A stretch of 64,000 nt of DNA from Hyphomonas sp. Its GTDB lineage: Bacteria; Pseudomonadota; Alphaproteobacteria; Caulobacterales; Hyphomonadaceae. The stretch is from positions 806,001 through 870,000 of the forward strand of contig JACKIK010000001.1 in NCBI GenBank assembly GCA_020638455.1. The letters are read 5' to 3'. The notes beneath the pieces are model-generated. The model saw only the letters and a program-made list of their open reading frames with translations, was not told where the DNA came from and searched no databases. Each line of letters starts with the position of its first letter. The stretch's first letter is position 1. Below are positions 37,800 through 46,765 of the stretch, piece by piece. Position numbers and translations under genes: made by a program.

Positions 37800-38858
37800 T
37801 CATGGTTTGCCTGAATAGACCGTTCCCAGCGCCTTCAGGCGTGCCGGAATTGCATTAACTACGGGCAGATCCAGTGCATGTTCGGCCCTCACATCGATCA
37901 TGCCACCCGGCCTCGAAATAATCGCCCCTCCGAGCGTGGCTGCGCCGAAGGGTCGCGGGGCGCTGAGCCGGCGGACGAGCCGCGCTGCCGCATCGCCGCG
38001 CAGCGGGCGGGCGCGCATCGTGGCAAGCTGGACGAGAAGGCCAAGCGCCCGGACACCCTGGTCGCCGTCCGGCAGCGCGCCCATTGCCCGGACAGTCCCG
38101 TCGGGGCCGGCGCTGACCTTTGTCCGTAACCACTGGCCGAGGTCCCGGTCGCCAAGGCTGCGCAGTGCCTGCAGGCCTGACTGGCAGGAAAGCACGCTGG
38201 CCCTGAGGCCCGGCTCCGATGCCAGCAATTCGCGCACTCGCACGCGCTCGAACCGACGGTCCAGGTTCGACGGGTCGTCGATCCATTTGGACCCGCGATC
38301 CTCCAGCAGCGCGCGCAGGGAGTGCCGAGAGGCGCCCAGCAGCGGCCGCAAGACCAGCGTATCGCTTCCCTCCCCCACCATTGCGGGGGTCACCGCGGCC
38401 CACTGGATGCCAGCCAGCCCGTACCAGCCCGAACCCGCACGCGCACGGATCAGGAAGGTCTCGGCCTGGTCGTCCTCCGTGTGAGCGGTCAGGACAAGCC
38501 GGCTACCGGCCCGCGCCGCCGCGCCAGCCAGAAGGGCATGCCGCGCGCCCCTGGCCGAAGACTGGCGCGGCTTCGGATCGGACCATTCGAGCGTCGCATG
38601 CGGAATGCCAAGGCGCCGGGCCACACCGGCAACATGGAGGGCTTCGTCCGCTGCCTCAGGGCGCAGCCGGTGGTCCACGGTGAATGCCAACACCTGGCGC
38701 TGCCGCAGGCCCCCCCACTCTGCCGCAATGTGCAGGAGCGCCATCGAATCGCTGCCACCTGACACCGCAACGCAAACCGGCCCTGCAGCGAGGCTGCAGA
38801 GCCGGTCGAAAGACTCTGTAAACGGATGCGTACGCGCGGGCGCCGTTAGTTGTCGCAC
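37800..38858 (-). CDS. tilS: tRNA(Ile)-lysidine synthase
   Basis: A 352-residue N-type ATP pyrophosphatase. The PP-loop CVAVSGGSDSMALL is at residues 29-42, and the second motif VLTAHTEDDQAETFLIRARAGSG near 125-145. It modifies C34 of the CAU-anticodon tRNA so that AUA is read as isoleucine. It overlaps the cpoB 3' end by 13 bp. The cpoB-tilS-ftsH order is typical for alphaproteobacteria. Confidence 0.96.
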   Translation of the reverse strand: MRQLTAPARTHPFTESFDRLCSLAAGPVCVAVSGGSDSMALLHIAAEWGGLRQRQVLAFTVDHRLRPEAADEALHVAGVARRLGIPHATLEWSDPKPRQSSARGARHALLAGAAARAGSRLVLTAHTEDDQAETFLIRARAGSGWYGLAGIQWAAVTPAMVGEGSDTLVLRPLLGASRHSLRALLEDRGSKWIDDPSNLDRRFERVRVRELLASEPGLRASVLSCQSGLQALRSLGDRDLGQWLRTKVSAGPDGTVRAMGALPDGDQGVRALGLLVQLATMRARPLRGDAAARLVRRLSAPRPFGAATLGGAIISRPGGMIDVRAEHALDLPVVNAIPARLKALGTVYSGKP

Positions 38859-39928
38859 CCGGACTTTGTCCGTTCCACAGCCGCAAGGTCCCGGGTCACG
38901 CCGGAGGCATTCGGATAGCGTTTCGGCAGCGAGTCGAGCGCGAGACAGGCGCGGTCCTTGTCACCGATCAGGCGCATGGCGCGCGCCAGTTTGACCAGCG
39001 CATCGGGAGCGCGCGGATCGTCCGGATAGGACTGAATCATCGTTGTATAGGCCGCGCCGCTGTCAGCATATGCCTTCTGCTGGTAGAGCGACTCGGCCAG
39101 CCAGTAATGGGCTTCGCCCGCCTGCGGGTCATCGCCGAATTCATCGATGAACTTGCGGAAAGCCTGTTCGGCGCCGGCATAATCGAACTGGATGAGCTTG
39201 GCCTTGGCTGCGGCGAACAGCGGGCCCGCCTCTCCCGGCAGGGCGCTCGCCGGAATGGTTCCCAGCGATCCGGACGGCAGGTTTGCCTGGCTCACCTCAG
39301 TCGCATTCTCACTGGCCTCGTCGAGGGCGCTTTCAGCGCTCTGCTCGACTGTGCGGGATGAGGGCTGGGTCGAAACGATCCGCGTCGGGCCGCCGGTCGT
39401 TGCCGAGGTGACCGGGCGGGTGATCGTTGTCACCGTGCGGTTGACGGCGCCGCCGCTGGTGGTTGCCGGATACGGGTTGGCACTGGCCGCGCCCGGATAA
39501 GAGGAAGCTGCCGACGAGGACCCGGCCGGCGGCGAGCTGGCGGTCGCTGCGCCGGCATCCGCCGGGTCGAGGCCGAGGACGCGTGCCTGAAGGTCCTGCA
39601 GGGCCCGCGACTGGGCCTGCATTTCGCTGCGCAGCGACTGGATTTCCGACGCCAGGGTCTCGTTGTCCTTGACCAGCGCCTCCCGGTCGTTGCGGGCCTG
39701 CTGCAGGTCGTATTCGAGGGTCTCGATCCGTCCGGTCAGGTCCATGATATCGCCATTGAGCCCGCCCATCTGGACTTTCAGATCGGCATTCTGTTCCCGC
39801 GTCTGGGCAATCTGTTCGGCGAGATCAACGGACGTGGCGCCCTGCTTGATCGGCGCTCCCCGCTCGGCAAGCGCCGGCGAAGCGAACACAAGGAAACTGG
39901 CAAGCACCAGGGCGGGTGTCTTGAGCAT
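38846..39928 (-). CDS. cpoB: Tol-Pal system protein CpoB/YbgF
   Basis: A 360-residue periplasmic protein: signal peptide (residues 1-21, ending ASPALAE), a coiled coil (about 30-110), a Ser/Ala/Pro/Thr-rich linker (about 115-215), and C-terminal TPR repeats (LIQFDYAGAEQAFRKFIDEF, AGEAHYWLAESLYQQKAYAD). It couples outer-membrane constriction with septal peptidoglycan synthesis in relatives. The start at 39928 was chosen for the signal peptide. It follows the downstream pal gene by 111 bp. Confidence 0.95.
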   Translation of the reverse strand: MLKTPALVLASFLVFASPALAERGAPIKQGATSVDLAEQIAQTREQNADLKVQMGGLNGDIMDLTGRIETLEYDLQQARNDREALVKDNETLASEIQSLRSEMQAQSRALQDLQARVLGLDPADAGAATASSPPAGSSSAASSYPGAASANPYPATTSGGAVNRTVTTITRPVTSATTGGPTRIVSTQPSSRTVEQSAESALDEASENATEVSQANLPSGSLGTIPASALPGEAGPLFAAAKAKLIQFDYAGAEQAFRKFIDEFGDDPQAGEAHYWLAESLYQQKAYADSGAAYTTMIQSYPDDPRAPDALVKLARAMRLIGDKDRACLALDSLPKRYPNASGVTRDLAAVERTKSGCDN

Positions 39929-40039
39929 GGGCGGAGGCCTCCGGAATTTTGTCTGGACCATACAAAGGCAGCCGGGGCCAAAATATGGCACCCGGCTGCA
40001 AATGGTATCTGATTCCTCAGCCCGGAAGGGCCGCCGGCA

Positions 40040-40564
40040 TCAGTTCGTCTTCGGCGAAACGACCTGGATGAAGCCGTTGCGGTTCATCGCCCAGGACTGC
40101 TCGTCCGAGCCGGCCGCAATCGGGCGTTCCTTGCCGTAGGAAATCGTGTCGATCCGGTTGGCGTCGATGCCGAGGCTGACGAGGTAGCCTTTCACGGCAG
40201 CAGCGCGGCGCTCGCCGAGCGCGAGGTTGTATTCACGCGTGCCGCGCTCGTCGCAGTTGCCGGCCACGACGATGCGGACCGCCGGGTCCTGTGCATATTT
40301 CAGGGCGTGCTGCTTCAGCAGGGCCTGGTCGTCGGAATCAAGGTTGTCGCCGTCGAGGTCGAAATAGACGCGGTCGCCCAGCGCCGGAGCGGCAACAGCA
40401 GCGACATCGCCGTCGCCGACGCCGGTCGTCGGGGCGGAGGCGGTGGTACCGGTTTCAACCGGGGCGGCGACGGTTTCTTCAGCGACCGGGGCCGGCTTGC
40501 TGGCACAAGCACCGAGGATGAGGAGCGAGGCGCTCGCGAGAGCAAGTGCGTGGCGGGTGTTCAT
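40040..40564 (-). CDS. pal: Peptidoglycan-associated lipoprotein Pal, downstream copy
   Basis: A 174-residue outer-membrane lipoprotein: lipobox SLLILGACAS, a Thr/Ala/Val-rich linker, and an OmpA-like peptidoglycan-binding domain (VYFDLDGDNLDSDDQALL; GNCDERGTREYNLALGERRA; DTISYGKERPIA). The start at 40564 is supported by a GAAAGG site; an in-frame ATG 6 bp earlier is also possible. It is a tandem duplicate of the gene at 40692-41246, including a 35-bp identical stretch (40119-40153 versus 40771-40805). Confidence 0.95.
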   Translation of the reverse strand: MNTRHALALASASLLILGACASKPAPVAEETVAAPVETGTTASAPTTGVGDGDVAAVAAPALGDRVYFDLDGDNLDSDDQALLKQHALKYAQDPAVRIVVAGNCDERGTREYNLALGERRAAAVKGYLVSLGIDANRIDTISYGKERPIAAGSDEQSWAMNRNGFIQVVSPKTN

Positions 40565-40691
40565 GGACATGCCTTTCAAGAGTGAAAAGAGGTTGGGGTG
40601 TGGGGTACGCACGAAAATCCAGCCTCTAAACAAAACAGCCGGGGCCAAATTAAGGCACCCGGCTGCGATGTTCAGACGAAACGTCAGTCGC

Positions 40692-41246
40692 TTAGCTGGT
40701 CGTGCCGGAGACGAGTTGCGTGAACCCGTTACGGTTCAGGGCCCAGGACTGCTCGTCGGAGCCAGCCGCGATCGGGCGTTCCTTGCCGTAGGAAATCGTG
40801 TCGATGCGCGAGGCGTCGACGCCCAGCGAAACGAGGTAATCCTTCACCACCGAAGCGCGGCGCTCGCCGAGGGCGAGGTTGTATTCACGCGTGCCGCGCT
40901 CGTCACAGTTGCCGGCAACCAGGATGCGTACGGACGGATAGGACGCGAGCCAAGCGGCCTGGCGCTTCAGGATATCCTGATCGTCGGTGTCGAGACGATA
41001 GCCGTTGAGGTCGAAATAGACCCGTTCGCCAACATTGACGCGGAAATCTTCGAGCGAACCCGCAGCCGGGCCCTGTGCGATCGGCGCAACGGATCCCTGG
41101 GTGACAGGTTGCTGCGGCGCTGGCGTATTGTCGACAACTTCAACCGGTGCCGTGTCAGTCGTTTCGACGGGTTTCGGCTTCGAAGCGCATGCCCCGAGCG
41201 AAACAAGCACGGCCGCCGCCGCGGTAATCTTGAGGTAGGATTTCAT
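40692..41246 (-). CDS. pal: Peptidoglycan-associated lipoprotein Pal, upstream copy
   Basis: A 184-residue Pal paralogue with lipobox LVSLGACAS, a proline-rich linker (about 27-65) and the same OmpA domain (VYFDLNGYRLDTDDQDIL; GNCDERGTREYNLALGERRA). Its linker and C-terminus (TQLVSGTTS) differ from the downstream copy. The domain residues that bind diaminopimelate in the family look intact in both copies. It comes first in the pal-pal-cpoB-tilS run and lies after the tolB terminator, with its own candidate promoter. Confidence 0.94.
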   Translation of the reverse strand: MKSYLKITAAAAVLVSLGACASKPKPVETTDTAPVEVVDNTPAPQQPVTQGSVAPIAQGPAAGSLEDFRVNVGERVYFDLNGYRLDTDDQDILKRQAAWLASYPSVRILVAGNCDERGTREYNLALGERRASVVKDYLVSLGVDASRIDTISYGKERPIAAGSDEQSWALNRNGFTQLVSGTTS

Positions 41247-41327
41247 GTCAGTCAGACTCCCCTGATGTCCTGAACTCTATGGCGCCGTGCGACCGTCCGG
41301 TGACGGCATGGCGCAGCGTTTGGTGCT

Positions 41328-41356
41328 TCCATAATCGGGCCGAAATCCGGCGACAA
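41328..41356 (-). promoter_or_regulatory. Candidate promoter for the pal-pal-cpoB unit
   Basis: On the minus strand TTGTCG (41356-41351) and TATGGA (41333-41328) are 17 bp apart, about 80 bp before the upstream pal start. The match is moderate. It lies after the tolB terminator, where a new promoter is needed. Confidence 0.35.
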
Positions 41357-41419
41357 TCGGGCGCTTACGGTTGCGCTGGGCCTTTTACACAAAGATTCCC
41401 CGCCTGTCTCCCAAAAGCA

Positions 41420-41448
41420 ACGCCCCCGGAACCAGATTCCGGGGGCGT
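41420..41448 (-). terminator. Rho-independent terminator after tolB
   Basis: A perfect 12-bp stem ACGCCCCCGGAA/TTCCGGGGGCGT with a 5-nt loop lies 21 bp after the tolB stop. On the minus strand it is followed by TGCTTTTGGG. It separates tolQRAB from pal. Confidence 0.85.
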
Positions 41449-41469
41449 CATGTGTAGTTCCTGCAGCAG

Positions 41470-42828
41470 TTACTGGAGAAGCGGAGACCACGCCGGGTCG
41501 GAGGCTTCTGTCTGGGTCTGCAGCCGGCGCTCATTCCGGCCGGACAAGTCGATCGACCAGAGCTGCGGACCGGCACCCGGACGGCTTTCGCGGAAGAAAA
41601 TGATCACGCGGCCATTCGGCGACCAGTCCGGGCCCTCGTCGAGATAGGACTCCGTCAGAAGCCGTTCGCCGGTGCCATCAATGCCGATCACACCGATATA
41701 GAACTTGCCGCCAAGCTGCTTCGTGAAGGCAATCAGGTCGCCCCGCGGGCTCCACACGGGCGTCGAGTACTGGCCCTTGTTGAAGGTGATCCGGCAGGCA
41801 ATGTCGCGCCCGCCCGACGGGCAGGTGCGCGGGCTCTTGTCGGCATTCATCACATACAGCTGCGGCGAGCCGCCCCGGTCGGAGGTGAACACGATGGCCC
41901 TGCCGTCCGGCGACATGGAGGGCGAGGTGTCGATCGCCGGGTTGTCGGTCAGGCGCTTCGACTGCCGCGTCTGCAGGTTCATGATGTAGAGGTCCGAGTT
42001 GCCGTCCTGTGCTTCGGTCAGCAGCACGCTTTCGCCGTCACGCGAGAATCGGGGGGCGAAGGTCATGCCCGGGAAATTGCCGAGCAGTTCCTGGCGTCCG
42101 GTCTCGATATTGAAGAGGTAGACGCGCGGGCGGCCCCCTTCATACGACATGTAAGTGATTTCCTGGGCAGACGGGCTGAAGCGCGGTGTCAGCACCGTGT
42201 TCTTGCCGGGGGTCAGGTACTGCTGGTTGGCGCCATCGGAATCCATGATGGCGAGACGCTTGACCCGGTTCAGCTTCGGCCCGGTCTCCGCAATATAGAC
42301 GATCCGCGTGTCGAAATACGGGTCTTCGCCCGTCAGCCGCGTATAGATCGAATCGGCGATCTTGTGCGCGATCCGCCGCCAGTTGTCCGGCGTGGTCGTC
42401 AGGCGCCGCCCCGGCTGGCCGTTGATACGCATGACCTCACCGGCATAGACATCCCAGAGGCGGAAGGAGACGGCGATCTTGCCGTCCGGCAGCTCCTCGA
42501 ACGAGCCGACCACGAGGCCGTCCGTCTTGATGATCTTCCAGTCGGCAAAGCGCGGCTGGACATCGATCGACAGGTCCTTCTGGATGAAGGAAGCGGGGTT
42601 TTGCATCTCGAACAGGCCGGTCGATTCGAGGTCGTCCCGCACCACATCGGCGATCTGGCGGGCCAGCTCCGTATTGGTGCCGTTGACCTGGAAGTCGGGA
42701 ATGGCGAGCGGCGTCGGCTTGAAATTGCCGGAGCCGTCCACGACCACACGCAACTGGGCGGCTGAGGGCTGCGCAAACCCCATGGCGAGGCTGAAAGCCA
42801 TCGCGAGGGCGAGCAGGAAACGGGTCAT
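41470..42828 (-). CDS. tolB: Tol-Pal system beta-propeller protein TolB
   Basis: A 452-residue periplasmic protein with a signal peptide (LALAMAFSLAMGFAQPSAAQ). The N-terminal TolB domain is at about 25-165, followed by a propeller with repeated motifs such as MDSDGANQQYLTPG, RFSPSAQEITYMSYEGGRP, SMSPDGRAIVFTSDRGG and DWSPNGRVIIFF. It binds Pal and TolA. It is downstream of tolA by 24 bp on the same strand. Confidence 0.97.
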   Translation of the reverse strand: MTRFLLALAMAFSLAMGFAQPSAAQLRVVVDGSGNFKPTPLAIPDFQVNGTNTELARQIADVVRDDLESTGLFEMQNPASFIQKDLSIDVQPRFADWKIIKTDGLVVGSFEELPDGKIAVSFRLWDVYAGEVMRINGQPGRRLTTTPDNWRRIAHKIADSIYTRLTGEDPYFDTRIVYIAETGPKLNRVKRLAIMDSDGANQQYLTPGKNTVLTPRFSPSAQEITYMSYEGGRPRVYLFNIETGRQELLGNFPGMTFAPRFSRDGESVLLTEAQDGNSDLYIMNLQTRQSKRLTDNPAIDTSPSMSPDGRAIVFTSDRGGSPQLYVMNADKSPRTCPSGGRDIACRITFNKGQYSTPVWSPRGDLIAFTKQLGGKFYIGVIGIDGTGERLLTESYLDEGPDWSPNGRVIIFFRESRPGAGPQLWSIDLSGRNERRLQTQTEASDPAWSPLLQ

Positions 42829-42852
42829 GAGCGATCTCCTTTCGGACTGGGT

Positions 42853-43776
42853 CTATTTCGCTGTCGGACCAATGGAAACCGTAATGTCCTTCCACTGGTC
42901 ATAATCATCTTCGGGCAATTGGTAAGGGGCACATTTGCGAACGGCGCGCAGGGCGACATCGACGGCGATGCCGGACCGGCCAACCGGCCTCGAACGCGGC
43001 GTCACCAGTTCGACATTGCCCTTCAGGCTTCCGTCGCGGTTCAGCTCGACGCGCATTTCGACATCGATCTGGTCTTCCTTGGGAAGGTCAGACACGCCGC
43101 GCCAGCAGACATAGATCTGCCTGCGCATGGCCGCCTGCAGCGAGGCCGTATTGCCGCGCCGGTCGCCCGCACCCTGACGGGTCTGCTGGACATCCTTCAG
43201 CACGGGCTTGTCTATACGCGGCGGCTCTTCCTCGGGTGCAGCCCGGCGTTCCGTCTTGGCCTTGTCCTTCAGGATGTTCTCGAAGTCGTTGAGGAAATCG
43301 AGATTGTCGTCGTCCTTCTTGGGCTTCTGCTTCTCGATCAGCTTCGGCTCCTCCTTCTTCTTCGGAGGCTCCTCTTTCTTCGGCTCTTCCTTTTTCGGGG
43401 CCTCTTCGGGCTCTGCTTCCTCGTCCGGAATAACGACTTCTTCCTCTTCCGGCGCAGACACCTCATCCGGCTCAGGCGCCGGCGTCTCCTCGACTTCCTC
43501 GGGAACCGCCTCTTCCTGTTTCTCCGGCTCCTCGGCCTTCTGGATCGGGGCAATGTCGGTCACCAGCCCGATCTCGACGAAATCCACCGGCACGTCGATG
43601 ACGCTGGCGCATTGCGGCAGGCGCATCAGGATGTCGACCGGGGCGAGGCCCGGTTCTTCCCGCTCGATACGTTCGATCATCCGTTGGCAGTCGGACTTCT
43701 TGTGCGGCCACGACAGCACCGCCATCGCCAGGACGGAGGCGTGGACAAGTGTGGAGACTGTCAGGCCGCGAAGCAT
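42853..43776 (-). CDS. tolA: TolA-like envelope protein
   Basis: A 307-residue protein with one N-terminal membrane helix (about 5-22), a periplasmic region (residues 25-80), a long Glu/Lys/Pro-rich charged segment (about 80-200) and a C-terminal TonB/TolA-fold domain (MRRQIYVCWRGVSDL; VDVALRAVRKCAPYQLP). In relatives it links TolQR in the inner membrane with TolB/Pal. The charged segment has runs such as PKKEEPKKEEPPKKKEEPK. It lies between tolR and tolB. Confidence 0.92.
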   Translation of the reverse strand: MLRGLTVSTLVHASVLAMAVLSWPHKKSDCQRMIERIEREEPGLAPVDILMRLPQCASVIDVPVDFVEIGLVTDIAPIQKAEEPEKQEEAVPEEVEETPAPEPDEVSAPEEEEVVIPDEEAEPEEAPKKEEPKKEEPPKKKEEPKLIEKQKPKKDDDNLDFLNDFENILKDKAKTERRAAPEEEPPRIDKPVLKDVQQTRQGAGDRRGNTASLQAAMRRQIYVCWRGVSDLPKEDQIDVEMRVELNRDGSLKGNVELVTPRSRPVGRSGIAVDVALRAVRKCAPYQLPEDDYDQWKDITVSIGPTAK

Positions 43777-43791
43777 CTCGGCGGTCCGCTC

Positions 43792-44235
43792 CTATTTTTT
43801 CTTCTTCTGTTCGGTCACCAGGGCGACGCGCGTGTAGCCGGCCGCCTTGATCTCCGCCATCACGTTGAGGACATCGCCATAGGGCGTCGCCTCGTCGCCG
43901 CGCACATAGATCGGTTTGTCATAGCCTTCGCCGATGATCGCCTGCACCTGCGGGCCGAGGTTGTCGATATCGACCTGCGTCTGCTGGATGAACACATCGC
44001 CATTGGCCTTCACGGTGATCGCCAGCGGCGCATCATTCGGGTCCGTCTGGATCGGGCCGGAGCGCGTCTTGGGCAGGTTCACATCCTCCCCGCGCACCAG
44101 CAGCGGCGCGGTGATCATGAACACGATGAGCAGCACCAGCATGACGTCCACGAACGGGGTCACGTTGATTTCGGCATTCAGCGCGCGGCGCCCGCGCCGC
44201 CCTGCCTTGCCGCCGGAGCCGAGGATCATTCCCAT
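43792..44235 (-). CDS. tolR: Tol-Pal system protein TolR (ExbD family)
   Basis: A 147-residue ExbD/TolR protein with a cytoplasmic N-terminus, one membrane helix (ALNAEINVTPFVDVMLVLLI with the conserved membrane Asp) and a periplasmic domain (about 45-147). It forms the proton-driven motor with TolQ. The start at 44235 is 4 bp after the tolQ stop; a second ATG two codons later is possible. Confidence 0.95.
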   Translation of the reverse strand: MGMILGSGGKAGRRGRRALNAEINVTPFVDVMLVLLIVFMITAPLLVRGEDVNLPKTRSGPIQTDPNDAPLAITVKANGDVFIQQTQVDIDNLGPQVQAIIGEGYDKPIYVRGDEATPYGDVLNVMAEIKAAGYTRVALVTEQKKKK

Positions 44236-44239
44236 GGGC

Positions 44240-44950
44240 CTAGTCCCGTGTCGGATCGGAAGCGCGGCGCGACAGGCGCACCAGCACATCCTGCGAGAAG
44301 GTGTCGAGCTGGTCGGCGAAGCGCGTCAGGTCGCCGGTGAACTTGTTGTAGAAGATCACCGCCGGGATGGCCGCGACGAGGCCCATGCCGGTGGCGAACA
44401 GCGCTTCGGCGATCGGGCCGGCGACGGTGCCGAGGCTCGTATCCTGCTGCTGCGCGATATTCAGGAAGGCATTCATGATGCCCCAGACGGTGCCGAACAG
44501 GCCGATAAAGGGCGAAGCGGAACCGACCGTGGCGAGCACGCCGAGCCCGTTGCCGGCCTTGCCGAGTTCGCGGTCGATCGTGGCGCGCATGGAACGTTCG
44601 GCGCGGGTGACGAGCGCGGCGGCCTCGCCGGAACCTGGCGTCACGCGCCTTGCGTCAGACCATTCGCGGGCCGCGGCCGAAAAGACGCGGCTTGCCGCAT
44701 CCCCGCCCGCCCCCGGCCGGAGGTCGAGATCCTCGGTGCGGCCGTTCCAGAAGGCGTCCTCGAACTGGCGGGCCTTTTTCCGCGCCCCGCCGAGCGAGAA
44801 AAGCTTCTCCCCGATCACGAACCACGACCACATGGAGGCGAGGAACAGGAAGAACATCACGAGTTTGACGACGGGGTCCGCGTCGGCAATGAGACCGAGG
44901 ACGGAGATGTCGGCATTCGCCGCTGCTGTGCCAATCGCATCCGATTCCAT
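44240..44950 (-). CDS. tolQ: Tol-Pal system protein TolQ (MotA/ExbB family)
   Basis: A 236-residue inner-membrane protein with three membrane helices, at about 20-40, 140-165 and 180-200. VGSASPFIGLFGTVWGIMNAF and ALFATGMGLVAAIPAVIFYN are the family signatures. With TolR it uses the proton gradient to energise TolA during division. The start MESDAIGT follows AAGGAG. It is the first gene of tolQRAB; the 186-bp gap upstream to ybgC shows no clear promoter. Confidence 0.96.
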   Translation of the reverse strand: MESDAIGTAAANADISVLGLIADADPVVKLVMFFLFLASMWSWFVIGEKLFSLGGARKKARQFEDAFWNGRTEDLDLRPGAGGDAASRVFSAAAREWSDARRVTPGSGEAAALVTRAERSMRATIDRELGKAGNGLGVLATVGSASPFIGLFGTVWGIMNAFLNIAQQQDTSLGTVAGPIAEALFATGMGLVAAIPAVIFYNKFTGDLTRFADQLDTFSQDVLVRLSRRASDPTRD

Positions 44951-45136
44951 GAGACGATTTCCGCTCCTTGAAAGAAACGCGCGCCGGCTGCACGCAATGA
45001 AGGGTTGCGCCCCGGTCACCCGTGCGCGTCAGGCCCCTGTTTCAACAACAATTCCGGCAGAAACACGGCAGAGCACCGGGATTCCGCAGCTGCCATCCGG
45101 GCTAGGCCGAAAGCGTTAAGATTTTATTCGATTTCA

Positions 45137-45595
45137 TTAACCAGTTGGCTGCCAGATACAGGCAGCCAGGTGCTCTGCCATTTCCTTCACCGGCCGGCGC
45201 GGACGGCCGTCGGCATGGATCATTACTGCCGTGATTTCGGCTTCGGCGATTACGTCCTCTCCGCGCAGGCAGGTCTGGCGGAACAGGAAGCGGATGCCGT
45301 CGAGCCCCACATAGCGCGTGCGGATGTACAGCAGGTCATCCACTTTCGCCGCCCGCTTGTAGTCCACCACCACGCGCGTCAGCGTGAAGGCGGCCGGGTC
45401 ATCCCGGTTGAGCAGGTCCTGGTGAGAGACGCCCGCATCGCGCAGGCAGTCGGACCGGCCGCGCTCGAAAAAGCGAAGATAGTTGGCATGGTACACCATG
45501 CCGGTGAAATCCGTGTCTTCGTAGTAGACCCGCACGCTGATCCAGTGCTGGCGGTCCGCGTCGAAATTCCGGTCATTGAGGGCAGGCAGGCTCAT
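45137..45595 (-). CDS. ybgC: Tol-Pal-associated acyl-CoA thioesterase YbgC
   Basis: A 152-residue hotdog-fold thioesterase. VRVYYEDTDFTGMVYHANYL contains the conserved catalytic Asp, and RFFERGRSDCLRDAG follows. It hydrolyses short-chain acyl-CoA or acts near phospholipid metabolism, and is encoded just before tolQ, as in most proteobacteria. The C-terminal half has ITAVMIHADGRPRRPV. Confidence 0.95.
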   Translation of the reverse strand: MSLPALNDRNFDADRQHWISVRVYYEDTDFTGMVYHANYLRFFERGRSDCLRDAGVSHQDLLNRDDPAAFTLTRVVVDYKRAAKVDDLLYIRTRYVGLDGIRFLFRQTCLRGEDVIAEAEITAVMIHADGRPRRPVKEMAEHLAACIWQPTG

Positions 45596-45671
45596 GCTTC
45601 CCGCCTAGCAAAGGTGCTCCGGTCCGTCATCCCCGATTGCGGTCTGGGCGCGGCCCGGCCCGCAGCCTGGA

Positions 45672-46685
45672 TCAATGCGAGGCAGGAATGGCGCTGCCGT
45701 CGCTACCACCGCCCGCGTCCGGTTCGTCCGCCTCGCGGGCAAGAAAGGCCCGCAGGTCCGCAACCGATTGCGTCGCCACTTCTTCCTGCGGCAGGTGGCC
45801 GGCATCCGGATAGGTGACAAGCTGCGCTCCCGGGATGGCCTCCGCAAAGCTATGGCCCGACGACAGCGGCACGAGATTGTCGTGCTCACCGTGCATCACA
45901 AGCGTCGGCACATGGATCGTTGCCAGCTTTTCGGGTGTGGCGTACTGGCCGGTGCCGCGTTCAGCGCTCAGCGTCATGATCGCATCGCGGTGGCAGGGGG
46001 CCCGGCCAAGGGCGACATAGCGGTTCACCATCTCGTCGGTCACGAGGTCCGGATCGGCAAAACTGTCCCGCAACCCGGATCTCACCAGCATCGTCGCATC
46101 GAGATTCTTCATCAGGCGGCGCGCGAGCGGGTTGGCCAGCAGCCTGAAAACCACCGGCTCCGACTTCCGGCTCTCCTGAGACGGCGGCCAGCCGGACGCA
46201 TCGACCAGGACCAGGCCGTCCAGCCGGTCCGGATGGTCCAGCGCATAGGTCCAGGCGAGACGCCCGCCCATCGAATTGCCAACCAGCGTGAACTTGCCCA
46301 CGCCGAGTTTCTGCGTCAGGGCGTCGAGTGCTTCCTCGAACAGGGGCATGCCGACCGGCTCATCATCGGCACAGTTCGTCAGGCCGTGCCCCGGCAGGTC
46401 GAGCGCAATGACGCGATAGTCTTTCTTCAGGTCTGACACCCAGGCGTCCCAGGTATCAAGGGAGGCCGAAAATCCGTGTACCAACACAATAGCGGGCGCC
46501 TTGCGGGGGCCGGCATCGCGATAGTGGACACGCAGGCCATGATCCAGGGACAGCATGCGGCTGTCCGCCTTGGCATAGACGATTTCAAGACGGTCGTAGC
46601 CGATGTCGCTGCGCTGAAGGGCGAACCAGCCCGCCGTCAGGGCAGCTGCCAGAGCCAATACGACATACAGAAAACGGCGCAGCAT
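45672..46685 (-). CDS. Alpha/beta hydrolase, membrane-anchored
   Basis: A 337-residue hydrolase with an N-terminal hydrophobic segment (residues 5-23). The oxyanion-hole motif is IVLVHGFSASLDTWD, the nucleophile elbow VGNSMGGRLAWTYAL, and the catalytic His is in DAGHLPQEE. It resembles bacterial lipase/esterase or haloalkane-type hydrolases; the substrate is unknown. It lies 76 bp upstream of ybgC on the same strand. Confidence 0.9.
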   Translation of the reverse strand: MLRRFLYVVLALAAALTAGWFALQRSDIGYDRLEIVYAKADSRMLSLDHGLRVHYRDAGPRKAPAIVLVHGFSASLDTWDAWVSDLKKDYRVIALDLPGHGLTNCADDEPVGMPLFEEALDALTQKLGVGKFTLVGNSMGGRLAWTYALDHPDRLDGLVLVDASGWPPSQESRKSEPVVFRLLANPLARRLMKNLDATMLVRSGLRDSFADPDLVTDEMVNRYVALGRAPCHRDAIMTLSAERGTGQYATPEKLATIHVPTLVMHGEHDNLVPLSSGHSFAEAIPGAQLVTYPDAGHLPQEEVATQSVADLRAFLAREADEPDAGGGSDGSAIPASH

Positions 46686-46765
46686 CCGCTTTCAACCTCC
46701 CCGGATTTTTCTGAATTTATGCAAGCGACTAAGCCGGTCCCGCCCTGTTGTGTCAAATACAGTTT

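Noticed and set aside
40040..41246. Assembly artefact as an explanation for the pal duplication
   Set aside because: The copies differ clearly in signal peptide, linker and C-terminus, so a simple misassembly repeat is unlikely.
45620..45680. Dyad TGCGG..GGGC / GCCC..CCGCA between ybgC and the hydrolase gene, possibly a degenerate repeat or terminator
   Set aside because: The stem is interrupted, no T run follows, and the spacer does not match elements A, C or D; the evidence is too weak to list.
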